Assembly (NCBI GenBank): GCA_030760725.1
Contig: JASWHV010000012.1
Location: 50,685,652 to 50,749,651 of the forward strand
Length of the DNA: 64,000 nucleotides
DNA from: Neostapfia colusana
Taxonomy: Eukaryota; Streptophyta; Magnoliopsida; Poales; Poaceae
Reading direction: 5' to 3'
Within the stretch, counting starts at the first letter, position 1. Each line of letters begins with the position of its first letter. A program made the position numbers and the translations under genes. Of the stretch, positions 1 through 12,015 are shown piece after piece. The notes under the pieces are model-generated. The model did no database searches. It saw only the letters and a list, made by a program, of their open reading frames with translations, and was not told the DNA's origin.

Positions 1-1896
1 CCATTGTGTTCCTCATATTTCTTTTGGCCTATACTCCAAATTTTATCAAATTTGGAGCTCATTTGCTATTTTAAATGAGTTTGGAAGATAAGAGGGAGAG
101 GGGACATGGACCCCACTGGTCAGAGACACATGTAGAAGCTGTTGCCGTGCTCTGTTTCTCAGCAACCGGAAGAGCGCCACCGCGTGAGCCACAGCAGCCA
201 CCTCCTGCTTCCTTCCTTGAGCTGGCGAGCTGCTCACGACGTGCTCACCACACAAAGCGTTCTGTTGCTCACGATAAGGAGTCGAACCGAACTCGGGCGC
301 CCTCACAGAAAACAGAGACAACCGGCGCTGCCTCTGTTTGTCTCAATCACACACCAGCGCTTCTCCTTTGCCCGAGCTCTACACACAAAAAAGCTGCGCC
401 CACCAGTGCTCTAGCCGGCCAGCGACTTTCCCCCACGGTTCCACGCTCTTTGGTACCGGAAAACTGCGAAGATTCTGCAGCTCTCGGGTGAACGCCGAAA
501 AACTGAACTGGTCGCCGTGGCCAGCCCAGACCAGCAGTGATCACGCCCAAGCAAGCCACCCCATCCGTGCACCTACAAGCCTACTTGCTCACCTCCAAAA
601 CTCAGCCCAAGCCATTGAACACAGAGGGAGAATTTCAAGTTTTTCTCCCGGGCGGCCGAAACTGACCTTGAGGTAAGGAATTGCAAAATTCGTCCTCAGT
701 TCATGTTGGCTGTGTTTCAAACTCCGCACACAAGTTCTTAACTTCCTAGCACACCTCCTCCATCGATTTTAGACCAAGAAATTGAGTGTGGAGCGAGGAA
801 TTCGAGTTCTTTTCGAGGGTATACCACTGAACAATGTCGGGTGCACGGTGCCGATAGGTTTGGAGCTCTCCCCGGCCTGTTTAGACCTCATGTCGGTCTT
901 CTCCATGATTCTCTGGTGCTTTAGAGCTCAAGAACCGACCATTTGGTGGAGAAATCACCGTGCACGACCTCGCCGGAGCCCTAGGGTTTGCTGTTGCCGG
1001 TGCGCCCCATTTTCCGGCGAGTTTCAGCCGCCGGCGACCTCACCAACGAGTTCAGCATGGGGAAAAATGGGGGGGGGGGCGGCCAGCAGGGGGTCCGGAG
1101 GTGGCCGGGAAGGTCATTTCCGGCGACCTCACCGGAGGCAGCCGCCACTGCTCTGTTTGGCGCGTGGCTGGAGGTTAGGGATGACAAGTGGGACCCACTG
1201 TCAGCATTTAAATATTTTCCAGATTTTCCCATTTCAGTTAAAATTTTGGAGAGCCATAACTTTGTGTAGGAGTGTCCAAAAATTGTGAAACAAATTTTGC
1301 TGGATTCCTCTCAAAGAGTACTATCCAGGGGTGCAGCCCAATATTTATGAAAAAACCTGGATTTGGCTCATTAATTCATTTAAGGAAAATATTGTATGAA
1401 TTTTTACAGGAGTTCTGTTAATTAGAAAATTTCCAAATTTGGGCAGGACAAATTCCAATAATCCTTGAACTCCAGTAAAATTGTCAGAGGCATTGGACTC
1501 CATTTGCTTGGCCAAATGTTGTTTGAATCGTCTATGTCTCTGAAAAATGGGAAAATGAACAGAGACATTTTCAGACTTTTAACCAAGTTTGGAAAATTCA
1601 TATCTCTGTGTAGGAAGCTCCAAAAATGGTGAAACCAAGTCCTATGGACTCATGAGACTCTCAAGTTTCTGAAAAACCAAATTTGGAGCATGACAAGACA
1701 CTATAATTGCCATAGGATTTCAGAGAAGCCAAATAGTAAGAAAATTCCCTAGGCAACATCTTCCATCAACTTTGTCAGAAATTTTGCAAGCCATACCTAT
1801 GTAAGATATATGGTCCACTGTAAAAATTTCAGAGCGAATTAAGATCATCTTCTCCAGTTTTCTGCTGGTTCTTTCCACTACCTTTCTTATGTCCAT

Positions 1897-1904
1897 TATA
1901 AATA
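1897..1904 (+). promoter_or_regulatory. TATA box of element A LTR (5' copy)
   Basis: TATAAATA followed by GCTCTTTGCATTTTC is a strong plant core-promoter match. It is unchanged in the 3' LTR at 23016-23023. Transcription would be expected to start about 30 bases downstream, near 1928, which places the U3/R border about 2.2 kb into the LTR. Confidence 0.65.
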
Positions 1905-2074
1905 GCTCTTTGCATTTTCTCCAACAACCATCCACTGCCCACCTAAAGATATCCTCTGTTTCTGTCCATAACAGAGCTCTTCACTCACTTAAGAGTTGGT
2001 CTAAAACATTCTTAGTTACTAAAACACTTTTGATTTATAATGTCTTTACTTGCAACATAAAACTGTGCATATTC

Positions 2075-2143
2075 ATGTCGGTAGGAAATACGACGAAGGA
2101 GGTCGACGGGCAACTTGACTCGGAGCAGCAAGTTGAGGCTTAA
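2075..2143 (+). other. Short leader ORF (22 codons) in R/U5 of LTR A
   Basis: ATG at 2075 to TAA at 2141-2143. The same frame is open in the 3' LTR at 23194-23262. It lies about 150 bases after the predicted transcription start, so it would be an upstream ORF in the element RNA. A related stretch is recognisable in the LTR of element B (- strand, near 15080). Whether it is translated is unknown. Confidence 0.3.
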
Positions 2144-3627
2144 CTCATCACCAAGCTACTGACTAATAAAGTAGAACTAAACCTGCAGCAACATAAGGCA
2201 AGCCCCGGTTTGCATTTAACAGCTTTTAGTTATATTTTACTTTGTATCACTCCTATTGGTCTAGCATGTATTGTGCATTAGGTCAAGGTGATTGATACTC
2301 CAAATGCATGACCCACAAACCCTTGGAGTTAAAGGGTAGAATAGGTTACCTTCATGTAGTTTCTGCTAGGCTAAAGTTGTATAGGATCCGGTACAAGTCG
2401 GGTAGTTGGAAGCTACTCGCGAGTTTAGGATGTGAATTCAGCGGGGTATGATTCTAGAGAATGAAAGTCCTGGAATAGAAAATGAGACCGAGCAGAGAGT
2501 AGGAGCAGCGGGACGTTGGGGCCCGTGTGGCTGTAGCTCTGTTTTTGTCGGTTAAGGACCGAGGCGTATGCGACCCAGCTGAGCAAGTTTGAACAGTACC
2601 GGATGCATGTCGGATATATGGGACCCGATAAACCGATGTAACTCGGGCTCTCTCGTGTCAAAACTTATACGGCCGTCCTTTCGGGGTTGGTGTCAGAGGT
2701 GTAAACCCACTAGAGGAGCAACTTCTACGTGTTCCCGGTAGTGGCCCTTCTGATGGGTCGGCGGAACTGGTTCGGCATTGGAGTGACGGGTGAAAGGTTG
2801 CTGCATACAACGTAAGAAAGAGCTCGCGTGAGTCTTTCGAGGCGGGTGTATGTGTCGTGTATTCCGGGTGTGTCCTGATTGCAATCAGCGTCCCTCGCGG
2901 TTATATGAGTACCACTTGTTCACTGAGTTGTGACGTAGTAATAAATTCCAGATAACGTGTGATGAATCATTGCTGATTTGAAGTTCTTAAATTCATTGTA
3001 TTGCCAACCATGCATGCTATTGTTGTAGAGCTCATTAAGTTTATTTTCCTCTTTGGGCATCACCACATCGGAGGAAAGAGTTTCTTGTTTGATTGTGGAC
3101 TTCCGATGTGAGGGCTGCCAAAGGCATAATAATCTGCTGCTATAAACCTGAAAGTAAGGATCAACATTTAGGCGTGTCGTTATTGCATCATACTTTTCCT
3201 ATGTTAGTAATCCCTGCATGTAGAGTTTCATGTTTAGGAGTGTCGGTTAAGTCTTGCTGGCCATCGTGCTCACGGTTGCATTATTAGTGTTTTGCAGGTT
3301 ATAAAATTTGTTATGAAGATGGTTGTTCGGTGAGCCATCAGTGACTCACCGGAAACCCTGCCGCTGCACACATCTTTGTGGAAGCTAGGAAGAAGCGTCC
3401 GCGGGCTGGACGTCTTCTCTTTTGCTTATGTAGGACCTAGAGTAAGTGTATATGTATATTCCGCTGCGTGTACCCTCGTGGTACATTATTTAAATGACAC
3501 TATCTTGAGAAATAAAAGACTTTGTACTTTATGGTTCTTTTCGTGTATGCTGTTGGGTGCCGCATCGCACGGCACCACCCAATGTGTATCCTGGAGTGTG
3601 GATCCCGGAAGTGGTTCCCCACAGGCG

Positions 3628-3640
3628 TGGTATCAGAGCC
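3628..3640 (+). other. Primer binding site of element A (tRNA-Met type)
   Basis: TGGTATCAGAGCC begins four bases after the LTR end (3623). It matches the 3' end of plant initiator tRNA-Met, the usual primer for these elements. Confidence 0.85.
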
Positions 3641-4715
3641 GCATTGGGAATAGCATGCATGAAAAGAGCTTATTTTCGAAAACTTAGAAGTATACGAGTG
3701 AGGAACGTGTAGTATGCCCACATAAGGACTATAAGTAGCATAGTTACTTAAGGTGGCAAGCTAACAGTGTGTTAATTTTCAGTATTTCAATTCTGTAACG
3801 ACGCACCTACGTGGAGGTAAGAGGTAAGGTACGCTACCGCAGGCGGATCAATTGCGGTAACTCGCCATACGAGTAATAGTATGGAATGGGATACCGTGGC
3901 TTGGCACGGTAGTTCATATGAGTCTCTGAACCCCTCTATGGTTCTGAGAGTGTATGAAAACGCTGATCTCCAGCGTGCTTTAGGCAAAAGTGAGAATACC
4001 CCATCGTGTGGTAAGCAACACGATAGTATGCAACTCTTGAACGTTCAATGTTCAAAGGGCCATATGCAGCACTCGCCATCGGCGTGCCTCAACGGTCATG
4101 AGGCAGTAGGTGGTATCCGTTGGGTTGATATCATTCCCAACCGTTATGACCCATTCACGCTCTACTCGGGTTCCCCGTCGTGTGGTGTGAAAACGCGACC
4201 ATGTACCTTGAGACGTGACTTGACTCAAGGACGGCCCGTATGGCAATGATACGGGGCGTATGTTTTTACTATGATATGGACCTGCCTGTAATGGAAAACC
4301 GATGTGTGCATCACTATTGATTGTTTTTCGGCAGGTACCATAACCACGTTAGAACATTGCGTTTAGAAAACGTTTGTGAGTGATCGTTTTAGTGCCACCA
4401 CTTGAGACGTATATGCCGGTGTAACGCCGGTTAGGATTTCTCATTTGGTGAGGAAACATAGTACCGTGAAATGTTCTTAACTGCATAAAAAAAGAAAGTT
4501 TTCAAAGAAAAGAGTAATTTTGGAGTCTAGGATTCCATTAGGGGTTAATGAACTCCTATATTGAACAAAGAGTCAATTGGGAGTATAGTTTCCATCTCAA
4601 CTGCTTAGAAACCATCTCCCCTGTTTTTGGTAGAATTTTTGCTGAACTTGAACATGGCATAACTTTTGATTGGTTGAACCAATGGAAGTGAGGGATACAT
4701 TTGTGGAAAGGTTTT
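3641..4715 (+). other. Untranslated leader of element A
   Basis: This sequence between primer site and the breakpoint with B is homologous, in blocks, to the leader of element B on the - strand (for example the segment before 4715 against the B leader near 12640-12690). No gag or ORF0 reading frame is present. A 122-codon ORF at 3881-4249 has no family features and I do not call it a gene. Confidence 0.7.
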
Positions 4716-4720
4716 GAAGT
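4716..4720. other. Deletion junction between element A leader and truncated LTR of B
   Basis: Up to about 4719 the sequence is A leader, as shown by similarity to the B leader. From 4716 on it matches the B LTR from 15131. The overlap GAAGT fits both sides, as expected for a microhomology-mediated deletion. The deletion removed A gag and protease together with the outer 1.58 kb of the left B LTR. Confidence 0.7.
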
Positions 4721-7465
4721 TATGGAATTAATTTCTTAGGAACAGAGGTTGTGTGGAAAAGCCAAGAATGGCTTGGTTTGCCTCTGTTGTGCAAAGAAAC
4801 AAACTTAAACTAAATTGACCTTAAGGCCTTGGCTATACACTAACCATTTTCCCTAATGAACATAACAGATAAGCTGAAAAGATTTGAGTGCAACTGAAGA
4901 ATAAGAACTCCAATGGCCTCAAAACTTCTACAGCAGGTTCTATACCACCTAAGGATTTAGCTTGCCAAATTGCAGCTAATGTGGAGTTAAATTGTGTTCT
5001 TCATAATTCTCATAATGTCTCTTATGTATTTTCACACATACATAAGTATGGAGAATAAGAACAGCAAGTTCTATAGCTCAAATTGGGCTGATAATTTACA
5101 TGTGAGTTCCTGGCCACATGAAAGTAATCTGGTCCAAATTTCAGCCCTTTTACTGGAGTAGTTCTTCCAGAACAATTCTTTAAGCGTTTGTACTCAAAAG
5201 AATTAATTCTGAATTAATGTGCATTTTCATGCCAGTTTAAGTGAACTAACATTTCCAGTATGTCTCAGAGAGGTTGCATAAATTTTCCTATGATTTTTGG
5301 AGCTATATGGATTGCTCAGAATAGATTTTTGAAGTGGGAAACATTTTTCTGAAAATGTTTCTGGAATTTTATAAACACAGTAGGTTGTTTTTGGCAAATT
5401 CCCATTTAAATGACCTTCAAATGAGCTGAAAATTTGCTAGAAGGTCAACACTATGCTAAAGAATATTCTGGAAAAATTTGGGGATTTTTGGATAAACCAA
5501 ACTCCCTCAATAATTCTTTTTCAGAAACACTTCAAAGAATTATCCAAAATATAATATGGACTTTCATACAAATCTGAGTTCATCTTTGGATAGACCTCTG
5601 CAAAATGAATCCAACCCAATTGGAATCACTTAATTTGGATTTTTCTTCAGGGGGCTATGAATTTCCAAAGTTTGAGCCCTCACTGGAATTGTTTTCCTAC
5701 AGAAAATCCTACTGGGCCCGCTTCTTTAAATTTCAGCCAATCAGGATTGGACCACACCGGGCCACGGCCTCCCAGCGCGCCAACACACGGGATCCTGGCC
5801 ACACCCGATCGCGGGTTTGAATCTTGAGCTGCTGACCGACGGGGCCCACGTCTTCTTCAACCTCCCGCCGGCTCCTTCGCGCCCGCACGCTCCCCCCTCG
5901 CCGGAGCACATCGGTGCTCGCCGGACCGGCGTTCCCGGCCACTATCCGAACCCGGACTCGCCGCCACGGGGTTTGCGACGTCGAAGAACACGACTGTGGG
6001 GTCTTTTTTGGCTGCCTGCGGCCGGAAAATGGCCGGCGACGTGTAACTTCCTCTGTGGTGGTTCGGCAGCATCGCCCGAGTTCTCTTGCCCTCCAAAACC
6101 TGTGACGACGAGCCCTACAGCACCAGCGCACCTCTAGGAAGGTCGGCACGACCTTAAAGTACCTCGGGAATGGCTGTAAATGGGTTGTCGTCGTGCGACC
6201 AAATGGGTCCGCCATGAACAACCCAAGAAGAGCTCAAATTCCGTCGGTCTCAGGCGTTTTCGTGCTATGGATGCAAAAGGGAAAGTGATCACCGGGTAAT
6301 CCAGATGCTACGTGCAAAGTTTGATGACCTGCAGAGGATGGGAGAGGGGGAATTTTGAGGAACGGTACCGGGAGCTCGTTGTGAAGCCGTCGGGATAAAT
6401 TGTTCAAATTGGCCATCGATGCTTCACGGAACGGCCGGAGCTTTGGCTGAGAGCAGCACCGAACCAGTGCACGTCCGTAGCTGTGATCGCTTGGCCGTGA
6501 AACCCCCTGTGGAGGGCTGTCCACGAGTGCCCGATCACGTTCTTGAGCTAGGTCGCCGCGGCGGTGTTTGTTCTCGGGCAACGGAGGCCGTAGCTTTCTT
6601 GCTTTCGGTTCAGGGAGGTAGAGGCCGAGCTCGTGGCGATGTTCAGTAGCTCGGGGGAAGGATGAGTTATGTGGTTTTGCCGTTTCTTTGATCAGACCAA
6701 GAGGCAGAGGGGAAAACAGCCGCTGCTCGTGCGCTCGCGAGGAGGAGAAGATGGATGGCCTTTGCTTCGTCCAGGGGGGGTAATCAGGCTGCAGAACCGC
6801 CTCTGGGCGCCGTGAGTGGGGGAAGGAAGCAGCTGGTGGCGCTGCCGAGCCTCCCAGTGGCTCCACAGTGGGAGCTGCTCGTGGCTCACGCGCTGTTCGA
6901 TGAATTTTCCCACTGAGGCTTAGACTTAAGGTGCAAGGCTACCTCTTTAGCTCTATGACCTGTGGGCCCCACTCCACATGTACCTCCTAAATATCTTCTC
7001 ACGCTGATCCTCACAATTCCCAAAATTCTAAGTTTAAAAAGGGTGGCTAGAATTTGAATTCTTCAAATTCAGTTTGAATTTGCAAGACAAAATCTGAATT
7101 TGGTTAGAATTTGCAAATGCTCCTCTTTAACTCCTTTTTGAGCTCACCCTACCATCGATAAGTTTGTGATAAAACTTTTTCCTATAAATCCAACTATATG
7201 GCTGCATGTTTATTCAAAGTTCTTGGTCACCACATGTGTGAACTTTGAATCTCAAATCTGATTTTTAAACTTACATACAAAGAGGTATTTAACTCCTTAT
7301 TGGTTCAACACTTTTAAATAAAAAGGTGAGCCTCATTTTTGGATGGTCATCCATGTATTATTTTGCATGAAGAAAAGTTTTAGCAAGTCCCATTTTTCAT
7401 GTCTTTGCCACACCTATGAACGCAAACCTTGGCTTTTATTCATACACATTTTTGGGACTTTTACA
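4716..7465 (-). repeat. 3' LTR of element B, truncated
   Basis: It is near identical to 15131-17878. One base differs in the two 60-base blocks compared (4741-4800 and 4861-4920). It ends at TTTTACA next to the polypurine tract. The outer 1.58 kb, present in the right copy as 13553-15130, is missing. The GC-rich part (about 5750-6900) contains overlapping ORFs on both strands that I regard as base-composition artefacts. Confidence 0.9.
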
Positions 7466-7480
7466 TTCCTCCCACCTTAA
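7466..7480 (-). other. Polypurine tract of element B
   Basis: On the - strand TTTTAAGGTGGGAGGAA lies directly before the LTR start TGTAAAAGTCCC. It follows the motif AATCTCGGGACGAGATT, which also precedes the tract in elements A and E. Confidence 0.75.
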
Positions 7481-7529
7481 AAGAATCTCGTCCCGAGATT
7501 ACAAAAGAGGAACGAGATGGGAGAGATAA

Positions 7530-10500
7530 TTACAAACTGTACAAAGCTAAAAATTCTGGATAGTTGGTGCGGAGGTAATCTTCACTTTCCCACGTCGCCT
7601 ATTCCGCGGTATGATTACTCCACAGCACCTTGTAAAATTTGATCGTCCGGTTCCGGGTTACCCGGGTCTTTTCATCCAAAATCTGAACCGGTCGCTCGGT
7701 ATAGGTCAGGTCCGGTTTCAACTCGTCGATGTCCTCGGTGCGAACAGCAGCGGTGAATTTGAGACACTGCCGCAGCTGTGAAACATGAAATACATCATGA
7801 ACACCCGCTAGACTCGCCGGTAATTCTAGCCGGTAGGCTACGGGTCCGCACTTCTCCGTGATAGCAAAAGGACCAATAAAACGGGGAGCGAGTTTGCCCT
7901 TTACACCGAACCGGTGAATTCCCTTCATCGGAGATACACGAAGATATACGTGCTCTCCGACGTCAAAATGTAATGGCCTACGCCTTTGATCAGCGTAGCT
8001 CTTCTGTCAGGATTGTGCAGCCTTTAAGTTCTCTTGTATCAACCGAACTCGGTTTTCGGCTTCGTTCACAAGATCAATCCCAAACAGAACTCTTTCGCCG
8101 GACTCACACCAATTCAGTGGTGTGCGACATTTCCGGCCGTAGAGAGCTTCATACGGTGCCATTTTAATACTCGCTTGATAACCATTGTTGTATGAAAACT
8201 CCGCCAGTGGTAGGTGATCGTCCCAATTCCTACCGTGGTGGATGGCACACGCTCTCAACATGTCCTCAAGCACTTGATTCACCCTCTCCGTTTGTCCATC
8301 GGTTTGAGGATGATATGCGGAGCTCCTAATCAGCTTGGTGCCCAACGAGGCATGCAGCTGCTCCCAAAAATGAGCAACAAACAGCGCACCTCGATCTGAA
8401 ATGATGGTCTTCGGGACACCATGTGAGCATATAATTCTGGAGATGAATAACTCCGCATATTGCCTTGCTCGATAATGAATGTTTACCGGTATGAAATGAG
8501 CTGATTTTGTCAACCGGTCGACGATCACCCATATTGAGTCATGCTTCCTGGATGTGAGCGGTAATCCGATGATGAAGTCCATACTCACATCCTCCCATTT
8601 CCATGCCGGTATCTTCAAAGGTTGTAACGGTCCGGCTCTCGGCATATGATCAGCCTTTACCCGTCGACACATATCACACTCGGATACGTATTTAGCGATT
8701 TCCCTCTTCATCCTCGTCCACCAAAATTTCTGTTTCAAATCTTGGTACATCTTGTTACTTCCGGGATGAATGGAAAATTTCGACAGGTGGGCTTCATCCA
8801 ATATCTTCTTCCGGAGTTTCATGTTACGCGGTACCACTATACGGTCGTTAAACCATATCGTACCGTTCTCATCCTTCCGAAAACATTTCACTTCTCCGTT
8901 GTCTAGTCTTCTCCGTATGTGAGACATACCCTTGTCTCTTCTTTGGCTCTCAACAATCTCTTCATGGATTGTTGGAATGAGCGCGACATTGTAAAGCGCG
9001 CCATATGGAATGACACGGAGACTTGGTTCTTCAGCTTCCAACTCAGCAGCCGCCAAGTTGTGAACGTGGGCTTTCCGACTAAGCTTGTCGGCAACCACGT
9101 TGGCTTTTCCCGGATGATAGTGGATCTCAATTTCATAATATTTGATGAGCTCCAACCATCTCCGTTGCCTCATATTCAGCTCCTTCTGCGTGAAGATGTA
9201 CTTCAAGCTTTTATGGTCGGTGTAGAGGTGAACAAGATTACCAAGTAGGTAATGCCTCCACATCTTTAACGCCAACACCACAGCAGCAAGCTCGAGATCG
9301 TGAGTTGGATAATGCTGCTCGTGGTTTCATAGTTGACGAGACCCATAGGCGACTACACGTCCTTCTTGCATCAGAACGCAGCCGAGACCGATGCCGGATG
9401 CATCGCAGTATACATCAAATGGCTTCGTCGTGTCCGGCTGAGCAAGAACTGGAGCCGTTGTGAGATGTTTCACCAAAGTTTTGAATGCGGCTTCACATGC
9501 TGCATTCCACATGTATTTAGTGCCCTTCTTCAGCAGCTCCGTCATTGGTTTAGCAATTTTTGAGAAGCTCGGAATGAACCTCTGATAATACCCCGCTAAA
9601 CCTAGGAAACTTCGGATCTCGTGGACTGATTTGGGAGATGCCCACTTCAGCACTTGTTCAATCTTGCTGGGGTCCACGGCAATACCTTCTGCTGAAATAA
9701 TATGGCCTACGAAAGGCACTTGATCAATCCAAAATTCGCACTTGCTGAACTTGGCATATAGTTGGTGCTCCCGCAACCGTTGTAGCACAACGCGTAGATG
9801 TTCAGCGTGCTCTTCTTCAAATTTGGAGTAAACCAATATGTCGTCGATGAATACCATGACGAACTTGTCTAACTCCGGCATGAACACAGAATTCATCAAG
9901 TACATGAAGTGTGCCGGAGCGTTGGTTAACCCAAATGACATGACGAGGTACTCGTAGAGTCCGTATCTCGTCGAGAAAGCTGTCTTTGGTATGTCCTCCG
10001 GTCGGATCTTGATTTGGTGATACCCCGACCGAAGATCCATCTTCGAAAATACCTTTGCACCCACAAGTTGATCAAACAGGATGTCGATGCGGGGCAAAGG
10101 ATACTTGTTCTTGATCGTGACAGCATTTAGAGGACGGTAATCAACACATAGCCGTAGTGTTTCATCCTTCTTCTTAACGAACAGCGCTGAGCAACCCCAA
10201 GGTGAAGAACTTGGTCGTATGAAACCCTTGCTCATGAGTTCATTCAGTTGCTCTTTCAACTCCGCTAGCTCGTTAGGTGCCATCTTGTAAGGCCTTCGTG
10301 AGATAGGCGTCATTCCCAGCGACAGTTCAATCTTAAACTCGACGTCCCGTTCGGGCGGCATGCCCGGTAAGTCATCGGGAAATATGTCGGGATAATCACG
10401 TACCACCGGAATATCTTCAAGTTTAAGTGCTTCCGTGTGCTAGGCCTCTACCATATCTGGATCTTCGCTGCCTAAAAACAGCGTGTGCTGTCCGTGAATC

Positions 10501-10605
10501 GGCGAGTCAATCTGGACAGTCCGGTTACCGATATTGAGAACGGCACCGTGACGATTTAACCAAGACACCCCAATATAATGTCTATCTTCTGCCTATCCAA
10601 CATAA
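7530..10605 (-). pseudogene. pol: Element B protease end, RT, RNase H, integrase and chromodomain-like end (broken)
   Basis: It reads leftwards in one main frame. RT has the conserved block around LRSGYHQIKI and the catalytic FIDD (in VFIDDILVYSK). RNase H has YCDASG and TDHKSLKYIF. Integrase has the H-H-C-C zinc site and the D, D, E core (MDFIIGLP, SDRGALF, DGQTERVNQ). The end has the WSNHTAE chromodomain-like block. In-frame stops lie at 9327-9329 (TGA), 8007-8009 (TGA), 7599-7601 (TAG) and one near 10440 just before RT. A frameshift near 10556 separates the protease end from RT. The two TGAs fit C-to-T changes at CGA codons. The gene cannot give a full-length product. Confidence 0.88.
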
Positions 10606-11997
10606 TCAGCGATGTTGGGTATATTTTTCTGCCCAAACACAAAGCTGCTCGAGACACAATCTGATTGGCAGAGATATTTCCTCCCAGTGAACGTATAAGG
10701 AAACTCGTTGTGGGAGTATTGGTGGATAATTGGTGCTGATCCACGCATGTTTTGCTGATAAAATTGTGGGTTGCACCGGAATCAAAAGTATCAGCACGGG
10801 CACGTCTTTGAGAGTGAACATGCCTGCTAACACCGTTGCTCCCTCCGGGACATCCTCAATAGCCAGATGTTGCACACTCCAGGATTGCAATGCTGTTATG
10901 TTGACTTGAGCAGGTGGCGGCATACCACCTGACGATGATGGCTGTTTGGTGTTCACCAACTTCTCCCGGCATTCCTGCCTAAAATGCCCAGAACGGTGGC
11001 AATAAGAACACTGAGGTTTCCTTGGTTCTTCGTTGACTTGTGGTTGAGGAGTTGATGTACTCGGCTGCAGCAATGATGCCACAGGTGTCATTCGTTGCTG
11101 CCACAAAGGTGTTGCTTCAAGACAAGATTCTTGAGCAGGAAATCTGTACGGAGTTGATCTCACTGGCGCTTGCCATCTTTCATCGGATGGTGTGTGATAC
11201 ACCACACGGTATTTACGAGGAACGACTGGTGTGTCTTCTTGCACATCCTCCCGGTCCCTCTTCTCTGCTTGACACTCAAGTGTCGCTTGTTCTTGCAGCA
11301 GAGCAGCACTGATCAACTCGGTGTAACTGTCTTGATTGAACAAAACCAAATTGTCTTTTAATATGGCACTCAAGCCATAGAAAAAGTAGTCACACATTGC
11401 AGCTTCGCTCGTCGCATAAGCAGGAGCATATTGTGCCAGAAGGTTGAATCGTCTGACATAATCGAGGACACTCATGTCCCCCTGCTTCAAGTTTCTGAAT
11501 TCTTGCTGTTGGGCCTTGATAAAACCCATAGGAATGTGACGAGCACGGAATGCTTCACGAAATTCCGTCCATTCCACTTGATGGCCTTCCGGAACGGTGG
11601 CGAAATAAGCAAACCACTAATTTCCGGCGGCTCCATGGAGCTGTTGAGCTGCAAATAATGTCTTCTGATATTCATCGCACTCAAATACTCCAAACTTGGA
11701 CTCCATAACCCGAAGCCACTGATCAGCTTCCACTGGTTCATTGGCTTCCGTGAAAATTGGCGGTTGTGTCGCCAAGAAGTCCAAATAGGCGTTCCGAGGT
11801 GGAACGTCCTGTTGTGCAAGTTGGAGTAAACCTTGTTGTACCAAGGCTTGGAGTAGTCTGGTGTTCTCTTGACTTGACTCGACCATCTGAGCCATGACAT
11901 CCGCCCATACCGTTGATGGTGGTGCCCCTGGTGGAGTCGGGTCATCACCGTCTCGGCGAGAACTTTCAGCCCCACTCGGGGAATGAGTACGCACCAT
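10606..11997 (-). pseudogene. gag: Element B gag and protease start (nonsense and frameshift)
   Basis: Start at ATG 11995-11997, one base after a strong 3' splice-like site (CTTTTTGCAG). The capsid-like region is interrupted by TAG at 11617-11619, in the same frame as the next part (11577-10606). A CX2CX4HX4C zinc knuckle (CSYCHRSGHFRQEC) follows. The frame is lost near 10790, just where the protease begins. The protease continues in another frame (10744-10556). Gag would bind and package element RNA; this copy is dead. Confidence 0.85.
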
Positions 11998-12015
11998 ACT
12001 GCAAAAAGCAAATTT
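11998..12015 (-). promoter_or_regulatory. 3' splice-site-like sequence before element B gag
   Basis: On the - strand the pyrimidine-rich TTTGCTTTTTGCAG ends one base before the gag ATG. It fits a plant 3' splice site well. The same arrangement recurs at the gag or ORF0 starts of C, D and E. Confidence 0.5.

Larger units (their letters stand above)
1..3623 (+). repeat. 5' LTR of element A (left end outside window)
   Basis: It is a direct repeat of 21126-24746 and ends ...CCCCACA, followed after 4 bases by the primer site. The full LTR is 3923 bp judged from the 3' copy. It holds a GC-rich island (about 120-1180), an AT-rich stretch, a TATA box at 1897 and a long R/U5. Short ORFs in the GC island occur in both copies only because the copies are near identical. 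I see no host gene here. Confidence 0.92.

Noticed and set aside
3881..4249. 122-codon ORF in the leader of A
   Set aside because: No similarity to ORF0 of the other elements, no coiled coil, and no splice-like start. Probably chance.
6234..6866. 210-codon ORF on the - strand, also open at 16629-17279
   Set aside because: It lies in the GC-rich part of the B LTR. Both copies share it because the LTRs are near identical, and other frames are equally open. No domain features.
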